Shown here: positions 1-9,114 of the stretch, one piece after another | Layout of the letters: every line of letters starts with the position of its first letter | Numbering within the stretch: the first letter of the stretch is position 1 | Source of the DNA: an uncultured Rhodospirillaceae bacterium | Lineage (GTDB): Bacteria; Pseudomonadota; Alphaproteobacteria; Reyranellales; Reyranellaceae | NCBI GenBank assembly: GCA_945952105.1 | Contig: CAMFGZ010000002.1 | Span: 248,001 to 312,000, forward strand | Direction: 5' to 3' | Length of the DNA: 64,000 bases | Position numbers and translations under genes: made by a program | Notes under the pieces: model-generated | What the model was told of the DNA's origin: nothing | The model's input: the letters and a program-made list of their open reading frames with translations, nothing else | The model's database searches: none

Positions 1-471
1 GAACGGCACGATAGCGTTCAGCTCGGCCGTCAGCGCCAAGAGCCTCTCGCGCGGCACCAGGTCGATCTTGTTCAGGACCAGGAAACGCGGCGTACGCGAC
101 TCCTTCAGCCGCGCGGCGATGGCCTTGGTCTCCTCGCCGGCGCCACGCTCGGCATCGACCACCAGCGCGACCAGGTCCGCGTCATCGGCGCCCTGCCAGG
201 CGGCGGCAACCATGGCGCGCTCCAGGCGGCGCTTGGCGACGCGGAAGATGCCGGGCGTATCGACCAGCACGACCTGCGCTCGGGATTCGCCCTCGCCCTT
301 GTCGGCAAGGTCGGTCATGGCGATGCCGGTCACGCGCATGCGCGTGGTCTGCACCTTGGGCGACACGATGCTCACTTTCGAGCCGACCAGCCCGTTCACC
401 AGCGTCGACTTGCCGGCGTTCGGCGCGCCGACGACGGCGACGAACCCGGCCCGCGTTGCAGGCGTGCTCAT
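1..471 (-). CDS. era: GTPase Era, N-terminal part (C-terminus off the window)
   Basis: Era is an essential GTPase that binds 16S rRNA and helps mature the 30S subunit. Translating the reverse strand from the ATG at 469-471 gives a G1 P-loop (GAPNAGKST), a switch region (VQTTR), G3 (DTPG) and G4 (NKID), in the expected spacing. About 157 residues of roughly 300 are present; the rest of the GTPase domain and the KH domain lie beyond base 1. The start ATG overlaps the rnc stop by four bases (ATGA), so translation is probably coupled to rnc. This is the usual alphaproteobacterial order lepB-rnc-era. The call is secure; only the 3' end is missing. Confidence 0.95.
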   Translation of the reverse strand, partial: MSTPATRAGFVAVVGAPNAGKSTLVNGLVGSKVSIVSPKVQTTRMRVTGIAMTDLADKGEGESRAQVVLVDTPGIFRVAKRRLERAMVAAAWQGADDADLVALVVDAERGAGEETKAIAARLKESRTPRFLVLNKIDLVPRERLLALTAELNAIVPF

Positions 472-1226
472 GCCCTGTCCAACCTTTCCAGCAATGTCAT
501 GGCGGCCAACCGTTCGGCCTCGCGCTTGCTGCCGCCGCGGCCGCGCGCGGGATCCTGTCCCTTGACGGAAACGTCGACGACGAAGACCGGCGCGTGCGGC
601 GGTCCCTCGCGATCGACCTCGATATAGGCCGGGAGCGGCAGGCGACGGGCCTGCGCCCATTCCTGCAGCGCCGTCTTCGGGTCGCGCGGCGCAACCGCCT
701 GGCTGCTCAGCCGCTCGCCCCACAGTAGTTCCACGCTCGCAGCCGCGGCAGGCAGGCCCGCATCCAGGAAAATGGCGCCCAGCAACGCCTCGAGCGCGTC
801 AGCGAGAATGTTGGGCTTCACGCTGAGGCCCTGCGCGCGCTCTGAATCGCCGAGGCGCAGATGCTCGCCAAGCCCGATCGCGGTAGCGATCTCCACCAGC
901 GTCTCGGCCCGCACCAGCGCAGCGTGACGCCGCGCCAACTCGCCTTCCCGTTCACGCGGGAAGCGGCGCAGCAGCAGGTCGGCCATGGCCAGCGACAGCA
1001 CGCGGTCGCCCAGGAATTCCAGCCGTTCGTTGCCGTTGGGGAATGCCGCCTTCAGCTCGGGCCGGCGGTCGAGCGCACTGCGATGGGTCAACGCTTCCGC
1101 CGCGTACTCGGCGCGCGCGAACACATGCCCCACACCCTTCGACAGCGCCGTCAGATCGACGTCGGTCGAACTCAGTGGATTGCCATGAAGAAGCGGTTCC
1201 AGCGTATCGCCTGAGGCCATTTCCAT
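468..1226 (-). CDS. rnc: Ribonuclease III
   Basis: Double-strand-specific endoribonuclease that processes rRNA precursors and structured RNAs. The 252-residue protein has the RNase III signature NERLEFLGD at about 66-74, with acidic residues E70 and D74, then D143 and E146 in the second acidic helix, and a C-terminal dsRNA-binding domain ending in a GSKREAERLAA helix. The chosen ATG lies 55 bases inside the 3' end of lepB. No ATG exists downstream until residue 81, past the signature, and a GTG at residue 32 would cut into the first helix, so the overlapping start is most likely real. The stop overlaps the era start (ATGA). Confidence 0.95.
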   Translation of the reverse strand: MEMASGDTLEPLLHGNPLSSTDVDLTALSKGVGHVFARAEYAAEALTHRSALDRRPELKAAFPNGNERLEFLGDRVLSLAMADLLLRRFPREREGELARRHAALVRAETLVEIATAIGLGEHLRLGDSERAQGLSVKPNILADALEALLGAIFLDAGLPAAAASVELLWGERLSSQAVAPRDPKTALQEWAQARRLPLPAYIEVDREGPPHAPVFVVDVSVKGQDPARGRGGSKREAERLAAMTLLERLDRA

Positions 1227-1996
1227 GGCTCCAGCCAGCCTGCGGCCGACGGATCGTGCGAGAAGAAGATGAACTCCGCGCGGCCGACGAGGTTCTCCGC
1301 GGGCACGTACCAGCCGAGCTGGTCGCGGTCGCGAGTCGAGCCGGAGAAGTCGCGCAGCATCAGCCGCGTCCGACTATCGAGCGAATCGTCGCGATTGTCG
1401 CCCATGACGAAGTAGCTGTTCGCCGGCACGAGGAACTCGGGCGTGTTGTCGGCCATGCCGTCGTCGCGATATTCGAGCACGGTGTAGCGGCGCCCGTTGG
1501 GCAGCGTCTCGCTATAGAGCGTGCCCTTCTGGTAGCTGCCGTTGGTGCCCTTCACATGGTCGCCGATCTTCAGGCGGTCGACGGCGACGCCGTTGATGTG
1601 CAGCAGGCCGTTCGTCACCTGGATGCGGTCGCCCGGCATGCCGACGATGCGCTTGATATAGTCGGTGCGGTTGACGCCCTGCCCCTGGTCGCCCGGATAC
1701 TTGAACACGGCGACGTCGCCCCGCTCCGGCGGCGAGCCGAAGATGCGGCCCGAGAAGACGCCGAGCGAAAAGGGGAAGGAGTGCTTGCTGTAGCCGTAGG
1801 AATACTTGGAGACGAACAGGTAGTCGCCGACCAGCAAGGTCGGGATCATCGAGCCGCTGGGGATGTTGAACGGCTCGATCGCGAACGTCCGCACGACCAG
1901 TGCGATCAGCACGGCATAGACCACGGTCCGGACGGTTTCGCCCCATCCGCCAGTCTTCTCTTGTCCCCGCTTCCGACGCTCAGCCACGTCCGTCAT
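1172..1996 (-). CDS. lepB: Signal peptidase I
   Basis: Membrane serine protease that removes signal peptides from exported proteins at the periplasmic face. The 274-residue protein has one N-terminal membrane helix at about 21-39, then box B with PSGSM (nucleophile S49), and the general base K115 in YIKRIVGMPGD. Box E follows as GDNRDDSLDSR. Its 3' end overlaps rnc by 55 bases. It probably leads the lepB-rnc-era transcript. A 109-base gap separates it from acpS upstream. Confidence 0.95.
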   Translation of the reverse strand: MTDVAERRKRGQEKTGGWGETVRTVVYAVLIALVVRTFAIEPFNIPSGSMIPTLLVGDYLFVSKYSYGYSKHSFPFSLGVFSGRIFGSPPERGDVAVFKYPGDQGQGVNRTDYIKRIVGMPGDRIQVTNGLLHINGVAVDRLKIGDHVKGTNGSYQKGTLYSETLPNGRRYTVLEYRDDGMADNTPEFLVPANSYFVMGDNRDDSLDSRTRLMLRDFSGSTRDRDQLGWYVPAENLVGRAEFIFFSHDPSAAGWLEPWKWPQAIRWNRFFMAIH

Positions 1997-2105
1997 CGCC
2001 GTACCAGTTTGAACGAGCCCGGGGCTATAGCAGGGCCCGGACGCCGTGTCTCCCGCCCCGGGCGCGGCATGGCAGCCGCAGTAGCCGCAAAAAGCGCCCT
2101 GCGGA

Positions 2106-2507
2106 TCATGAGGCGGGCACCGCCGAAATGATCACGATCGCCTGGGCGAGTGGATATTCATCCGTGATGCTGAGGTCGATCTGGGCCGTCATGCCGGCCG
2201 GCGTGATCTTTTGCAGCCGCGCCAGGGCCCCGCCCGTCAGGGCCAGGGTGGGCTTGCCGCTTTTCTGATTGATCACACCCATGTCACGCCAGAAGACGCC
2301 GGCCCGCAGCCCGGTACCCAGTGCCTTGGCGCAGGCCTCCTTGGCGGCAAACCGCTTGGCATAGCTCGCGGCGCGGGTGGCACGGCCCTCCGAACGCTTC
2401 TGCTCGATCTCCGTGAAGACGCGCTGCACGAAACGATCCCCGAACCGCTCGAGCGACTTCTCGATGCGCCGGATGTCGCAGAGATCGTTGCCGAGGCCGA
2501 TAATCAC
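2106..2507 (-). CDS. acpS: Holo-[acyl-carrier-protein] synthase
   Basis: Transfers 4'-phosphopantetheine from CoA to apo-ACP in fatty acid synthesis. From a GTG at 2505-2507 the protein is 133 residues and starts [17 protein letters not shown]8 and E57 (RFAAKEA) are at the positions of the family's Mg2+ ligands. The frame stays open upstream, but that part is only a shadow of pdxJ; the GTG shares a GTGA overlap with the pdxJ stop, which settles the start. Length is normal for AcpS. Confidence 0.93.
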   Translation of the reverse strand: MIIGLGNDLCDIRRIEKSLERFGDRFVQRVFTEIEQKRSEGRATRAASYAKRFAAKEACAKALGTGLRAGVFWRDMGVINQKSGKPTLALTGGALARLQKITPAGMTAQIDLSITDEYPLAQAIVIISAVPAS

Positions 2508-3256
2508 CGGGCCATTCCCCCGGACCTCGCCGCATCCATGATGCGCCGCATCTCGCGGATCGCCGGCTCCAGGCCCACGAAAATGGCCTCTCCCACCAGG
2601 AAATGACCGATATTCAGTTCGCGGACCTCCGGAATGGCCGCGATCGGCGCCACGTCGGCGTAGCTCAAGCCATGGCCGGCATGGCATTCGAGGCCGAGCC
2701 TGGCGCACAGGGCCGCCGCCTTTTCGATACGCTCCAGTTCGGCCTGCTTGGCCTCGCCCTCGATCTCGCAATAGCGTCCGGTGTGCAATTCGACGACCGG
2801 CGCTCCCAGCGACACCGCCGCCTCGAGCTGGCGCGGATCGGCCTCGATGAACAGCGAGACCCGGATGCCGGCATCGCGCAGCCGCGCGATCATGGGCTTC
2901 AGGTTGTTGTGCTGGCCGGCCGCATCGAGCCCGCCCTCGGTCGTCCTCTCCTCGCGCTTCTCGGGCACTATGCAGGCGGCGTGCGGCTTATGGCGAAGGG
3001 CGATGCCGACCATCTCTTCCGTCGCGGCCATCTCGAAATTGAGCGGCACCTTCAGCTCGCGCATCAGTCTCTCGATGTCGGCGTCGACAATATGGCGCCG
3101 GTCCTCGCGCAAGTGCGCCGTGATGCCGTCGGCGCCGGCGGCCTCGGCGAGGCGCGCGGCGCGCAGGGGATCGGGCAGGTGGCCGCCCCGCGCGTTACGC
3201 ACGGTCGCCACATGGTCGATATTGACGCCGAGGCGCAGGGGATTGGGCGCAGTCAT
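2504..3256 (-). CDS. pdxJ: Pyridoxine 5'-phosphate synthase
   Basis: Condenses 1-deoxyxylulose 5-phosphate with 3-amino-1-hydroxyacetone phosphate, the last ring-closing step of the DXP-dependent vitamin B6 pathway. The 250-residue protein begins [23 protein letters not shown] and keeps [30 protein letters not shown] and the H-x-G of the phosphate-binding end ([12 protein letters not shown]). An in-frame ATG 34 codons upstream would add a proline- and arginine-rich stretch absent from the family, so the 3254-3256 ATG was chosen. It is followed by acpS with a 4-base overlap and preceded by rsh with a 34-base gap. Confidence 0.95.
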   Translation of the reverse strand: MTAPNPLRLGVNIDHVATVRNARGGHLPDPLRAARLAEAAGADGITAHLREDRRHIVDADIERLMRELKVPLNFEMAATEEMVGIALRHKPHAACIVPEKREERTTEGGLDAAGQHNNLKPMIARLRDAGIRVSLFIEADPRQLEAAVSLGAPVVELHTGRYCEIEGEAKQAELERIEKAAALCARLGLECHAGHGLSYADVAPIAAIPEVRELNIGHFLVGEAIFVGLEPAIREMRRIMDAARSGGMAR

Positions 3257-3290
3257 ACGCTTCTTTCGCTGGGTAGGAACAGGGAGACCG

Positions 3291-5471
3291 TCAATTGCGG
3301 GCGCGTTCGACGGCGTTGATGGCGGGCGTGGCGCGCAGCGCGGCCGTGATGTCGGCAAGATGCTTCACGTCGGCAACCTCGACGTCGATCACCATGTCGA
3401 AGAAATCCATCGACCGGTTGACGATGCGCAGGTTCGAGATGTTGCCCTCGTGGCGCGCGATGACGGTCGACAGGCTGGACAGGCTGCCGGGCTGGTTGGC
3501 GACAGTGACCTTTAGGCGACCGGTATAGACGCCGCCGTCACCGTCGTTCGCCGAATCCCAGCCGACGTCGATCCAGCGCTCCGGGGCCTCGGAGAAACTC
3601 TCGAGCGTGGCGCAGTCGATCGTGTGGATCGTGACGCCCTTGCCGGTCGTGATGATGCCGACGATGCGGTCGCCGGGGAGAGGATGGCAGCAGCGCGCGA
3701 AGTGCACCGCCATGCCGGGAATGAGACCGCGAATGGCGATCTGGCCATCCTCCGGCTTGGCTCCGCGTCCGCCCTCCCCGGACTTGCCGGCCTTGCCGCG
3801 GGCCCGCGAGATCGGCACCACGTCGGCGCCGCCCTTGCGCGGCTGCTTGAGGCCCGGATAGACCGCCGTCAGGACTTCGCGCGCGCCGACCAGGCCCGCG
3901 CCGACCGTGGCGACGAGGTCGTCCACGGAAGACTGCTTGAAATTGATCCGGACCCCGTCGAGCCCCTTTTCCGTGACCTCGTAGCCTTCCTCGTGGAAGG
4001 CCTTGTCGAGCAGCGACTTGCCGAGCTGGATGTATTGCTCGCGTTGCCGCGTGCGGATGAAGCGCCGGATCGCGGCCTTGGCCTTGCCGGTGACGACGAA
4101 GCGCTCCCACGTCGGCGACGGCGTCTGCGCCTTCGACGTGATGATTTCGACCTGGTCGCCGTTAGAGAGCTGCGTGCGGAGCGGCAGCATGCGGCCGTTG
4201 ATCTTGGCCCCGACGCAGGTGTCGCCCACCTGGCTGTGAACCGCATAGGCGAAGTCGATCGGCGTTGCGCCGCGCGGCAGGGCGATCAGCTTGCCCTTCG
4301 GCGTGAAGCAGAAGACCTGGTCCTGGAACATCTCGAGCTTGGTGTGCTCGAGGAACTCCTCGGCGTTCGGCGCCTTGTCGAGGATGTCCATGAGGCTGCG
4401 CAGCCACGCGTATTGCGGCGCGTCGGTCGACGGGCCGCCCTGCTTGTAGATCCAGTGCGCAGCGACGCCGCGCTCGGCCTGGTCCTGCATCTCCTCGGTG
4501 CGGATCTGGATCTCGATCCGCTGTCCGAGTGGACCGATCACGCCGGTATGGAGCGAGCGGTAGCCATTGGGCTTGGGAACAGAGATGTAATCCTTGAAGC
4601 GCTGCGGCAGCACCTGATACTTGCCGTGCAACAGGCCCAGTGCCTGGTAGCACTGCGCGACGTCCGCGACGATGATGCGGAAGGCCATGATGTCGGCAAG
4701 CTGCTCGAACGACACGTTCTTCGTCTGCATCTTGCGCCAGATCGAATAGGGCGTCTTCTCGCGGCCCGAGACCTGTGCGTTGAGCCCGCCTTCCTTCAGC
4801 GTCTTGACCAGCTCGACCTCGATCTGGGGCACCAGCTTGTCGCCGCGCTCGCGCAGGTAGCCCTGCCGTGCCAGCACCGACGTCCGGCCATCCGGATTGA
4901 GCTCGCCGAAGGCCAGCTCCTCCAGCTCACGCTTCACCTTCTCCATGCCGATGCGCGAGGCCAGCGGCGCGTAGAGGTCCATCGTCTCGCGCGCGATGCG
5001 CCGGCGTCGGGCGGGCTCCTTGATGTGATGCAGCGTGCGCATGTTGTGCAGCCGGTCGGCGAGCTTCACGAGCAGCACCCGGATGTCCGACGACATGGCC
5101 AGCACCAGCTTGCGCAGGTTCTCGGCTTCCTTGGTGCTCTCCGACTGGATTTCCAGGCGCGAGAGCTTGGTGACGCCGTCGACGAGCCGGGCGATGTCCT
5201 CGCCGAACATGCCGGCGATCTCGTCGCGCGTGGCGTCCGTGTCCTCGAGCGTGTCGTGCAGGAGGCCGGTCACGATCGAGGCGGTGTCCAGCCGCATCTC
5301 GGCCAGGATGCCGGCAACTTCCACGGGATGGGAGAAATACGGGTCCCCCGAGGCGCGGAGCTGGTTGCCGTGTTTTTTCAGCCCATAGACGTAGGCGCGG
5401 TTGAGCACGTCCTCGTCCGCATCCGGATCGTAGGCCTGTACGCGCTCGACGAGTTCAAACTGACGAATCAT
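3291..5471 (-). CDS. rsh: Bifunctional (p)ppGpp synthetase/hydrolase (RSH)
   Basis: Makes and degrades the stringent-response alarmone (p)ppGpp. Domains in order: HD hydrolase (H48, HD at 72-73, ED at 76-77, so hydrolase looks active), synthetase with [18 protein letters not shown] (the RXKD motif of bifunctional enzymes), TGS, helical region and C-terminal ACT. The start is taken at ATG 5469-5471, giving the conserved [12 protein letters not shown]-terminus; a GTG three codons upstream is possible. A perfect TATAAT on the minus strand at 5483-5488 would put the transcript start only about five bases before this ATG. rpoZ lies 86 bases upstream. Confidence 0.95.
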   Translation of the reverse strand: MIRQFELVERVQAYDPDADEDVLNRAYVYGLKKHGNQLRASGDPYFSHPVEVAGILAEMRLDTASIVTGLLHDTLEDTDATRDEIAGMFGEDIARLVDGVTKLSRLEIQSESTKEAENLRKLVLAMSSDIRVLLVKLADRLHNMRTLHHIKEPARRRRIARETMDLYAPLASRIGMEKVKRELEELAFGELNPDGRTSVLARQGYLRERGDKLVPQIEVELVKTLKEGGLNAQVSGREKTPYSIWRKMQTKNVSFEQLADIMAFRIIVADVAQCYQALGLLHGKYQVLPQRFKDYISVPKPNGYRSLHTGVIGPLGQRIEIQIRTEEMQDQAERGVAAHWIYKQGGPSTDAPQYAWLRSLMDILDKAPNAEEFLEHTKLEMFQDQVFCFTPKGKLIALPRGATPIDFAYAVHSQVGDTCVGAKINGRMLPLRTQLSNGDQVEIITSKAQTPSPTWERFVVTGKAKAAIRRFIRTRQREQYIQLGKSLLDKAFHEEGYEVTEKGLDGVRINFKQSSVDDLVATVGAGLVGAREVLTAVYPGLKQPRKGGADVVPISRARGKAGKSGEGGRGAKPEDGQIAIRGLIPGMAVHFARCCHPLPGDRIVGIITTGKGVTIHTIDCATLESFSEAPERWIDVGWDSANDGDGGVYTGRLKVTVANQPGSLSSLSTVIARHEGNISNLRIVNRSMDFFDMVIDVEVADVKHLADITAALRATPAINAVERARN

Positions 5472-5482
5472 CGCAATCACCC

Positions 5483-5488
5483 ATTATA
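5483..5488 (-). promoter_or_regulatory. Candidate -10 box of the rsh promoter
   Basis: The minus strand reads TATAAT, an exact consensus -10 hexamer and rare in DNA this GC-rich. It ends 11 bases before the rsh ATG, implying a very short or absent 5' leader. The best -35 at a 17-base spacing (TGGAGT) is poor, so this is a candidate only. Confidence 0.4.
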
Positions 5489-5557
5489 TGGGGGCGATTG
5501 CGTTCACTCCACGACCTTTGCACGAATAGCAGGTCGAACCCTGCCAGAGCCTGCCGC

Positions 5558-5920
5558 CTACTCGGCGACGTCGTCTTCCTCGGTCATCGGCAGCGCCTTG
5601 GGCTGCGCCGCCTCGGCGCCACCCTGCGCCAGCGCCGCGGCCAGCTCCTGCTCCAGCTCGGCCATCTCGTTCACTTCCTCGGGCTTGTCGACGTCGGCGT
5701 GCTTCTGCATGCCCGAGATCAGCGAGTCCTTCAGCACCGCGTGGTCGAGCTTCTCCTCGGCGATCTCACGCAGAGCGACGACCGGGTTCTTGTCGCGGTC
5801 GCGGTCCAGGGTGATCTGGGCGCCGGCCGAAATGTCCCGGGCGCGCTGGGAGGCGAACATGACGAGCTCGAAGCGATTGGGAATCTGCACGATGCAGTCT
5901 TCGACGGTGACACGCGCCAT
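5558..5920 (-). CDS. rpoZ: RNA polymerase omega subunit
   Basis: Small subunit that helps assemble RNA polymerase by chaperoning beta-prime. From ATG 5918-5920 the protein is 120 residues, starting [20 protein letters not shown], with the family's RARDISAGA and [12 protein letters not shown] segments. The C-terminal third is acidic and alanine/glutamine-rich, as is usual in alphaproteobacteria. The frame is open 18 codons further upstream, but that part is not omega-like. The rpoZ-rsh order is conserved in this class. Confidence 0.95.
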   Translation of the reverse strand: MARVTVEDCIVQIPNRFELVMFASQRARDISAGAQITLDRDRDKNPVVALREIAEEKLDHAVLKDSLISGMQKHADVDKPEEVNEMAELEQELAAALAQGGAEAAQPKALPMTEEDDVAE

Positions 5921-5990
5921 GGCGGGAACCTCAGAATTTCGCGGAAGCGGCGGGTTATACCCTCCCCTGCCCAAAAGGCAAGCCAGCCGA

Positions 5991-6515
5991 CTACATCCGG
6001 TGCGCGACCTGGTCGGCCGGCAGGCCCGCCAGCAGGTCCTGGATCGGGGTTCCCGAGACCGGATGGCGCCAGGCGGCTGACAGATCGGCCAAGGGCCGCA
6101 GCACGAAGGCCCGGGTCGCCATGCGGGGGTGCGGCAGGGTCGCCCGGCCCGGCCCTCCGGCGGATATTTCCCCCCGGTAATCGAGCAAATCGAGGTCTAT
6201 CAGTCTTGATGCGTTGGGCACGCTTCGGACCCGCCCGAACAGCTCCTCGATGTCATGCAGGAGGTTCAGCAGCGCGTCCGCCGTCAGGCCCGTCTCCACC
6301 TGGGCCACGACGTTGACGTACCAGGGTTGGCTGGAGGCCGGCACCGGCGCGGTGCTGTACCACGGGGAATAGCGCAGGACGCACGCTTGGCGCCGGTCCA
6401 GCTCCAGCAGGGCCGCCTGCAGCGTCTCGCGGGGCGAGGCGTAGGAGGGATGAGGCAGATTGGCGCCGGCACCGATGAAAATCGGTCCGCGGTTCCTCTT
6501 GTCCACCAGCGCCAT
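5991..6515 (-). CDS. folK: 2-amino-4-hydroxy-6-hydroxymethyldihydropteridine pyrophosphokinase
   Basis: Transfers pyrophosphate from ATP to 6-hydroxymethyl-dihydropterin in folate synthesis. The 174-residue protein carries IFIGAGAN at 12-19, [19 protein letters not shown], the variant signature [20 protein letters not shown] and [24 protein letters not shown] directly abuts the ATG at 6513-6515; a GTG three codons downstream (6506) sits at a more normal spacing and may be the real start. It is divergent from the NYN gene across a 133-base AT-richer spacer. Confidence 0.93.
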   Translation of the reverse strand: MALVDKRNRGPIFIGAGANLPHPSYASPRETLQAALLELDRRQACVLRYSPWYSTAPVPASSQPWYVNVVAQVETGLTADALLNLLHDIEELFGRVRSVPNASRLIDLDLLDYRGEISAGGPGRATLPHPRMATRAFVLRPLADLSAAWRHPVSGTPIQDLLAGLPADQVAHRM

Positions 6516-6648
6516 CCTCCTACCCCTTGTGATCCAAAGGCTAACAACCTACTCTTAATATGCTTCACGAAGGGTCGGGGTTATCTCCCTCTCGTCGTTT
6601 CATATTTATTCGACCTATTCGCGCATATTCTTCAAGGGTTTGACCGCC

Positions 6649-7275
6649 ATGAGAGGCAATTTCTACGAGAACGAGCGCGTGGCGCTGTTCATCGACGGTG
6701 CCAATCTCTACTCCGCCGCCCGCTCCCTGGGCTTCGACATCGACTACCGCCGCCTCCTGAAGGTTTTCCGGGAAAAGGGCCGGCTGGTGCGCGCCTACTA
6801 CTATACGGCCCTCGTCGAGGACCAGGAGTACTCGCCGATCCGGCCGCTGATCGATTGGCTGGACTATAACGGCTACACCATGGTCACCAAGCCGGCCAAG
6901 GAATTCACCGATGCCATGGGCCGCCGCAAGGTCAAGGGCAACATGGACATCGAATTGGCCATCGACGTGCTCGAAATGGCCGAACATCTCGATCATGTGA
7001 TCCTGTTCTCCGGCGACGGCGATTTCCGCCGACTGGTCGAGGCCGTCCAGCGGCGTGGTCTGCGGGTCTCGGTCGTCAGCACCATCAAGTCGGCTCCGCC
7101 GATGGTCGCCGACGAGCTGCGCCGCCAGGCCGACGATTTCATCGAATTGGCGGAGCTGGCACCGCTGATCGCCCGCAATCCGTCGGAGCGTGTCACACGG
7201 CCGGCTGCCTCTGCCCGCGACGCGGAGGCCGAGCACGACGACGCGCCGTCCGAATCCCTGATGCGCTCGGCCTAG
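6649..7275 (+). CDS. NYN-domain (LabA/DUF88 family) putative ribonuclease
   Basis: Predicted PIN/FLAP-like nuclease of the NYN family, thought to act on RNA. In the 208-residue protein, VALFIDGANLY (D16, N19), NMDIELAIDV (D100, D106) and LFSGDGDF (D123, D125) supply the acidic metal-binding cluster of the fold. The last 35 residues are charged and disordered. The ATG at 6649 is preferred over a TTG at 6640; an AAGGG lies 12 bases upstream. The stop is 13 bases before the uracil-DNA glycosylase, so the two are probably co-transcribed. The substrate is unknown. Confidence 0.85.
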   Translation: MRGNFYENERVALFIDGANLYSAARSLGFDIDYRRLLKVFREKGRLVRAYYYTALVEDQEYSPIRPLIDWLDYNGYTMVTKPAKEFTDAMGRRKVKGNMDIELAIDVLEMAEHLDHVILFSGDGDFRRLVEAVQRRGLRVSVVSTIKSAPPMVADELRRQADDFIELAELAPLIARNPSERVTRPAASARDAEAEHDDAPSESLMRSA

Positions 7276-7288
7276 GCATCCCGCTTCA

Positions 7289-7939
7289 GTGCCAGCGTCC
7301 GCCTTCGAAGAGCCGCCGCTCGATTGCCCGCGCTGTCCGAGGCTCGTGGATTTCCGCCACGACCTGCAGGGCAAATTCCCGGACTGGAAGAACGCTCCGG
7401 TCCGCTCCTTCGGCAAGCTCGATGCCCGCCTGCTGATCGTCGGGCTGGCGCCGGGCATGAAGGGCGCCAACCGCACCGGACGTCCCTTCACCGGCGACTA
7501 TGCCGGCGACCTTCTCTACTCGACCCTGCTCAAGTTCGGCTTCGCCCAAGGCACCTATCGCGCCGATCCCAGCGACGGGCTGCAGCTCGTCGACTGCCGC
7601 ATCGCCAACGCCGTGCGCTGCCTGCCGCCCGAGAACAAGCCGTTGCCGATCGAGTTCACCGCCTGCCGGCCCTTCCTGCAGTCCGAGCTTGCCGTGATGC
7701 CGCAACTTCGGATTCTCGTGGCGCTGGGCAAAGGCGCGCACGACCAGATCCTGCGGGCGCTAACGGTGCGCCCTGCCGGCGCCTATCCGTTCATCCATGC
7801 CCGCCTGCACAAGCTGCCCACCGGGCTGATGCTCGCCGACAGCTATCACTGCTCCCGCTACAACACGAACACCGGCCGCCTCACGACCGAGATGTTCCAC
7901 CAGGTCTTCGACGGCGTCCGCCGCGCGCTCGACGCCTGA
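7289..7939 (+). CDS. Uracil-DNA glycosylase, family 5 (UdgB-like)
   Basis: Base-excision repair enzyme that removes uracil, and in this family also other deaminated bases, from DNA. The 216-residue protein has a CPRC pair (C13, C16) plus C103, C111 and C126, enough for the [4Fe-4S] cluster of family 4/5 enzymes. Motif A is GLAPGMKGANRTGRPFTGD, lacking the acidic or Asn residue of other families as in family 5, and motif B is HCSRYN. It starts at a GTG (7289). The stop is two bases from the convergent glutathione peroxidase stop. The name rests on motif reading. Confidence 0.88.
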   Translation: MPASAFEEPPLDCPRCPRLVDFRHDLQGKFPDWKNAPVRSFGKLDARLLIVGLAPGMKGANRTGRPFTGDYAGDLLYSTLLKFGFAQGTYRADPSDGLQLVDCRIANAVRCLPPENKPLPIEFTACRPFLQSELAVMPQLRILVALGKGAHDQILRALTVRPAGAYPFIHARLHKLPTGLMLADSYHCSRYNTNTGRLTTEMFHQVFDGVRRALDA

Positions 7940-7941
7940 TA

Positions 7942-8415
7942 CTAAAGCGCTGCTTCGATCGCCGACCTGACTTCTTCCGACGCGGGACGCACGCGGCTCG
8001 GCCACACGCCTTGCAGGCTGCCATCCTTGCCGATCAGGTACTTGTGGAAGTTCCACTTGGGCGCCGCGCCCTCGCCCGCTTCCGCGGCGATCCACTTGTA
8101 GAGCGGATGCGCGTCGGGCCCGATCACTTTCTGCTTCGAGGTCATCGGGAAGGTGACGTCGTACATCGACTCGCAGAACTTCGCGATCTCGCCCTCGCTG
8201 CGCGGCTCCTGCGCCCCGAAGTCGTTGCAGGGCACCCCCAGCACGACGAGCCCGCGCGACCCGTAGGTTTCGTGCAGCGCCTGCATGTCGGTGTATTGCG
8301 GCGTGAACCCGCAATAGGAGGCGACGTTCACCACCAGCACCGGCTTGCCGGCCAGGCTCTTCAGGTCGAGCGGCTTGCCGTCGATGGTCGTGAAGGAAAA
8401 ATCATGCGCGCCCAT
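7942..8415 (-). CDS. Glutathione peroxidase (cysteine type)
   Basis: Reduces hydrogen peroxide or lipid hydroperoxides with thioredoxin or glutathione. The 157-residue protein has the catalytic tetrad: C35 in ASYCGFT, Q69 in FGAQEP, and W121-N122 in KWNFHKYLI. A second cysteine at C81 (FCESMYDVTFPM) sits where thioredoxin-dependent members have their resolving cysteine, so thioredoxin is the likelier reductant. There is no signal peptide, so it is cytoplasmic. It lies 16 bases downstream of the molybdoenzyme gene on the same strand. Confidence 0.93.
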   Translation of the reverse strand: MGAHDFSFTTIDGKPLDLKSLAGKPVLVVNVASYCGFTPQYTDMQALHETYGSRGLVVLGVPCNDFGAQEPRSEGEIAKFCESMYDVTFPMTSKQKVIGPDAHPLYKWIAAEAGEGAAPKWNFHKYLIGKDGSLQGVWPSRVRPASEEVRSAIEAAL

Positions 8416-8431
8416 GCCAGGCCCCCTCGCG

Positions 8432-9106
8432 TCAGATTTCGTCGTCGTAGCGCTGCTCCCGCCACGGATCGCCGTAGTTGTGATAGCCGCGCACTTCCCA
8501 GAAGCCCGGCTTGTCCATGATGGAGAACTCGATGCGCTTGATCCACTTGGCGCTCTTCCAGAAATAGAGCCTGGGGATCACGACGCGCAGCGGCCCGCCA
8601 TGCTCGCGGCTGATCGGCGCGCCGTTCCAGCTCCAGGCCAGCATCACGTCGTCTCCGGCGAAGTCGGACAGCGGCACGTTGGTCTTGTAGGTATCGTAGG
8701 AATGGAAAATGACGTGCTGCGCTTCCGCCTTAGGCTTCACCAGGGCGATCAGGCCTCTGGCCGTGACGCCCTCCCAGTTGTTGTCGTAGCGCGACCAGGC
8801 GGTGACGCAGTGGATGTCGCTCGTCAGCCCGGTCTTCGGCAGAGCGGTGAATTCGTCCCACCTCAGCGTGACCGGATTCTCGACCTCGCCATCGACGAAC
8901 AGGCGCCAGGCATGCGTGGGAATCTCGGGCTGGATGCCGAGATCGAGGACTGGCCAAGTCTCCACCAGGCGCTGGCCCGGCGGCAGGCGCTCCGACGGTG
9001 CGGCCGTTTTGCCGGTCAGCAGCCGGCCTTCCTCGGCCCATTTCTGCTTGCTGTCGATCAGCTTGCCTTTCAGCCCGCCAGACAGGGTGACATCGTCGTC
9101 GGCCAT
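8432..9106 (-). CDS. Sulfite-oxidase-fold molybdopterin-dependent oxidoreductase
   Basis: The 224-residue protein matches the molybdopterin-binding domain of the sulfite oxidase family: a beta-rich core with WRLFVDGEVENP, a single conserved cysteine in SDIHCVTAWSRYDN (C100, expected Mo ligand), EHGGPLRVVIPRLYFWKSAKW and the ending SIMDKPGFWEVRGYHNYGDPW. No dimerisation or heme domain and no signal peptide, so it resembles small cytoplasmic YuiH-type members. The ATG at 9104-9106 has GAGGA at good spacing; the frame continues upstream only as a shadow of the synthetase. The substrate cannot be told from sequence. Confidence 0.88.
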   Translation of the reverse strand: MADDDVTLSGGLKGKLIDSKQKWAEEGRLLTGKTAAPSERLPPGQRLVETWPVLDLGIQPEIPTHAWRLFVDGEVENPVTLRWDEFTALPKTGLTSDIHCVTAWSRYDNNWEGVTARGLIALVKPKAEAQHVIFHSYDTYKTNVPLSDFAGDDVMLAWSWNGAPISREHGGPLRVVIPRLYFWKSAKWIKRIEFSIMDKPGFWEVRGYHNYGDPWREQRYDDEI

Positions 9107-9114
9107 GGAATTCC

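Noticed and set aside
3624..6080. A plus-strand open frame of about 800 codons across rsh, rpoZ and folK
   Set aside because: It is antisense to conserved genes, with typical shadow composition and no start or ribosome site of note.
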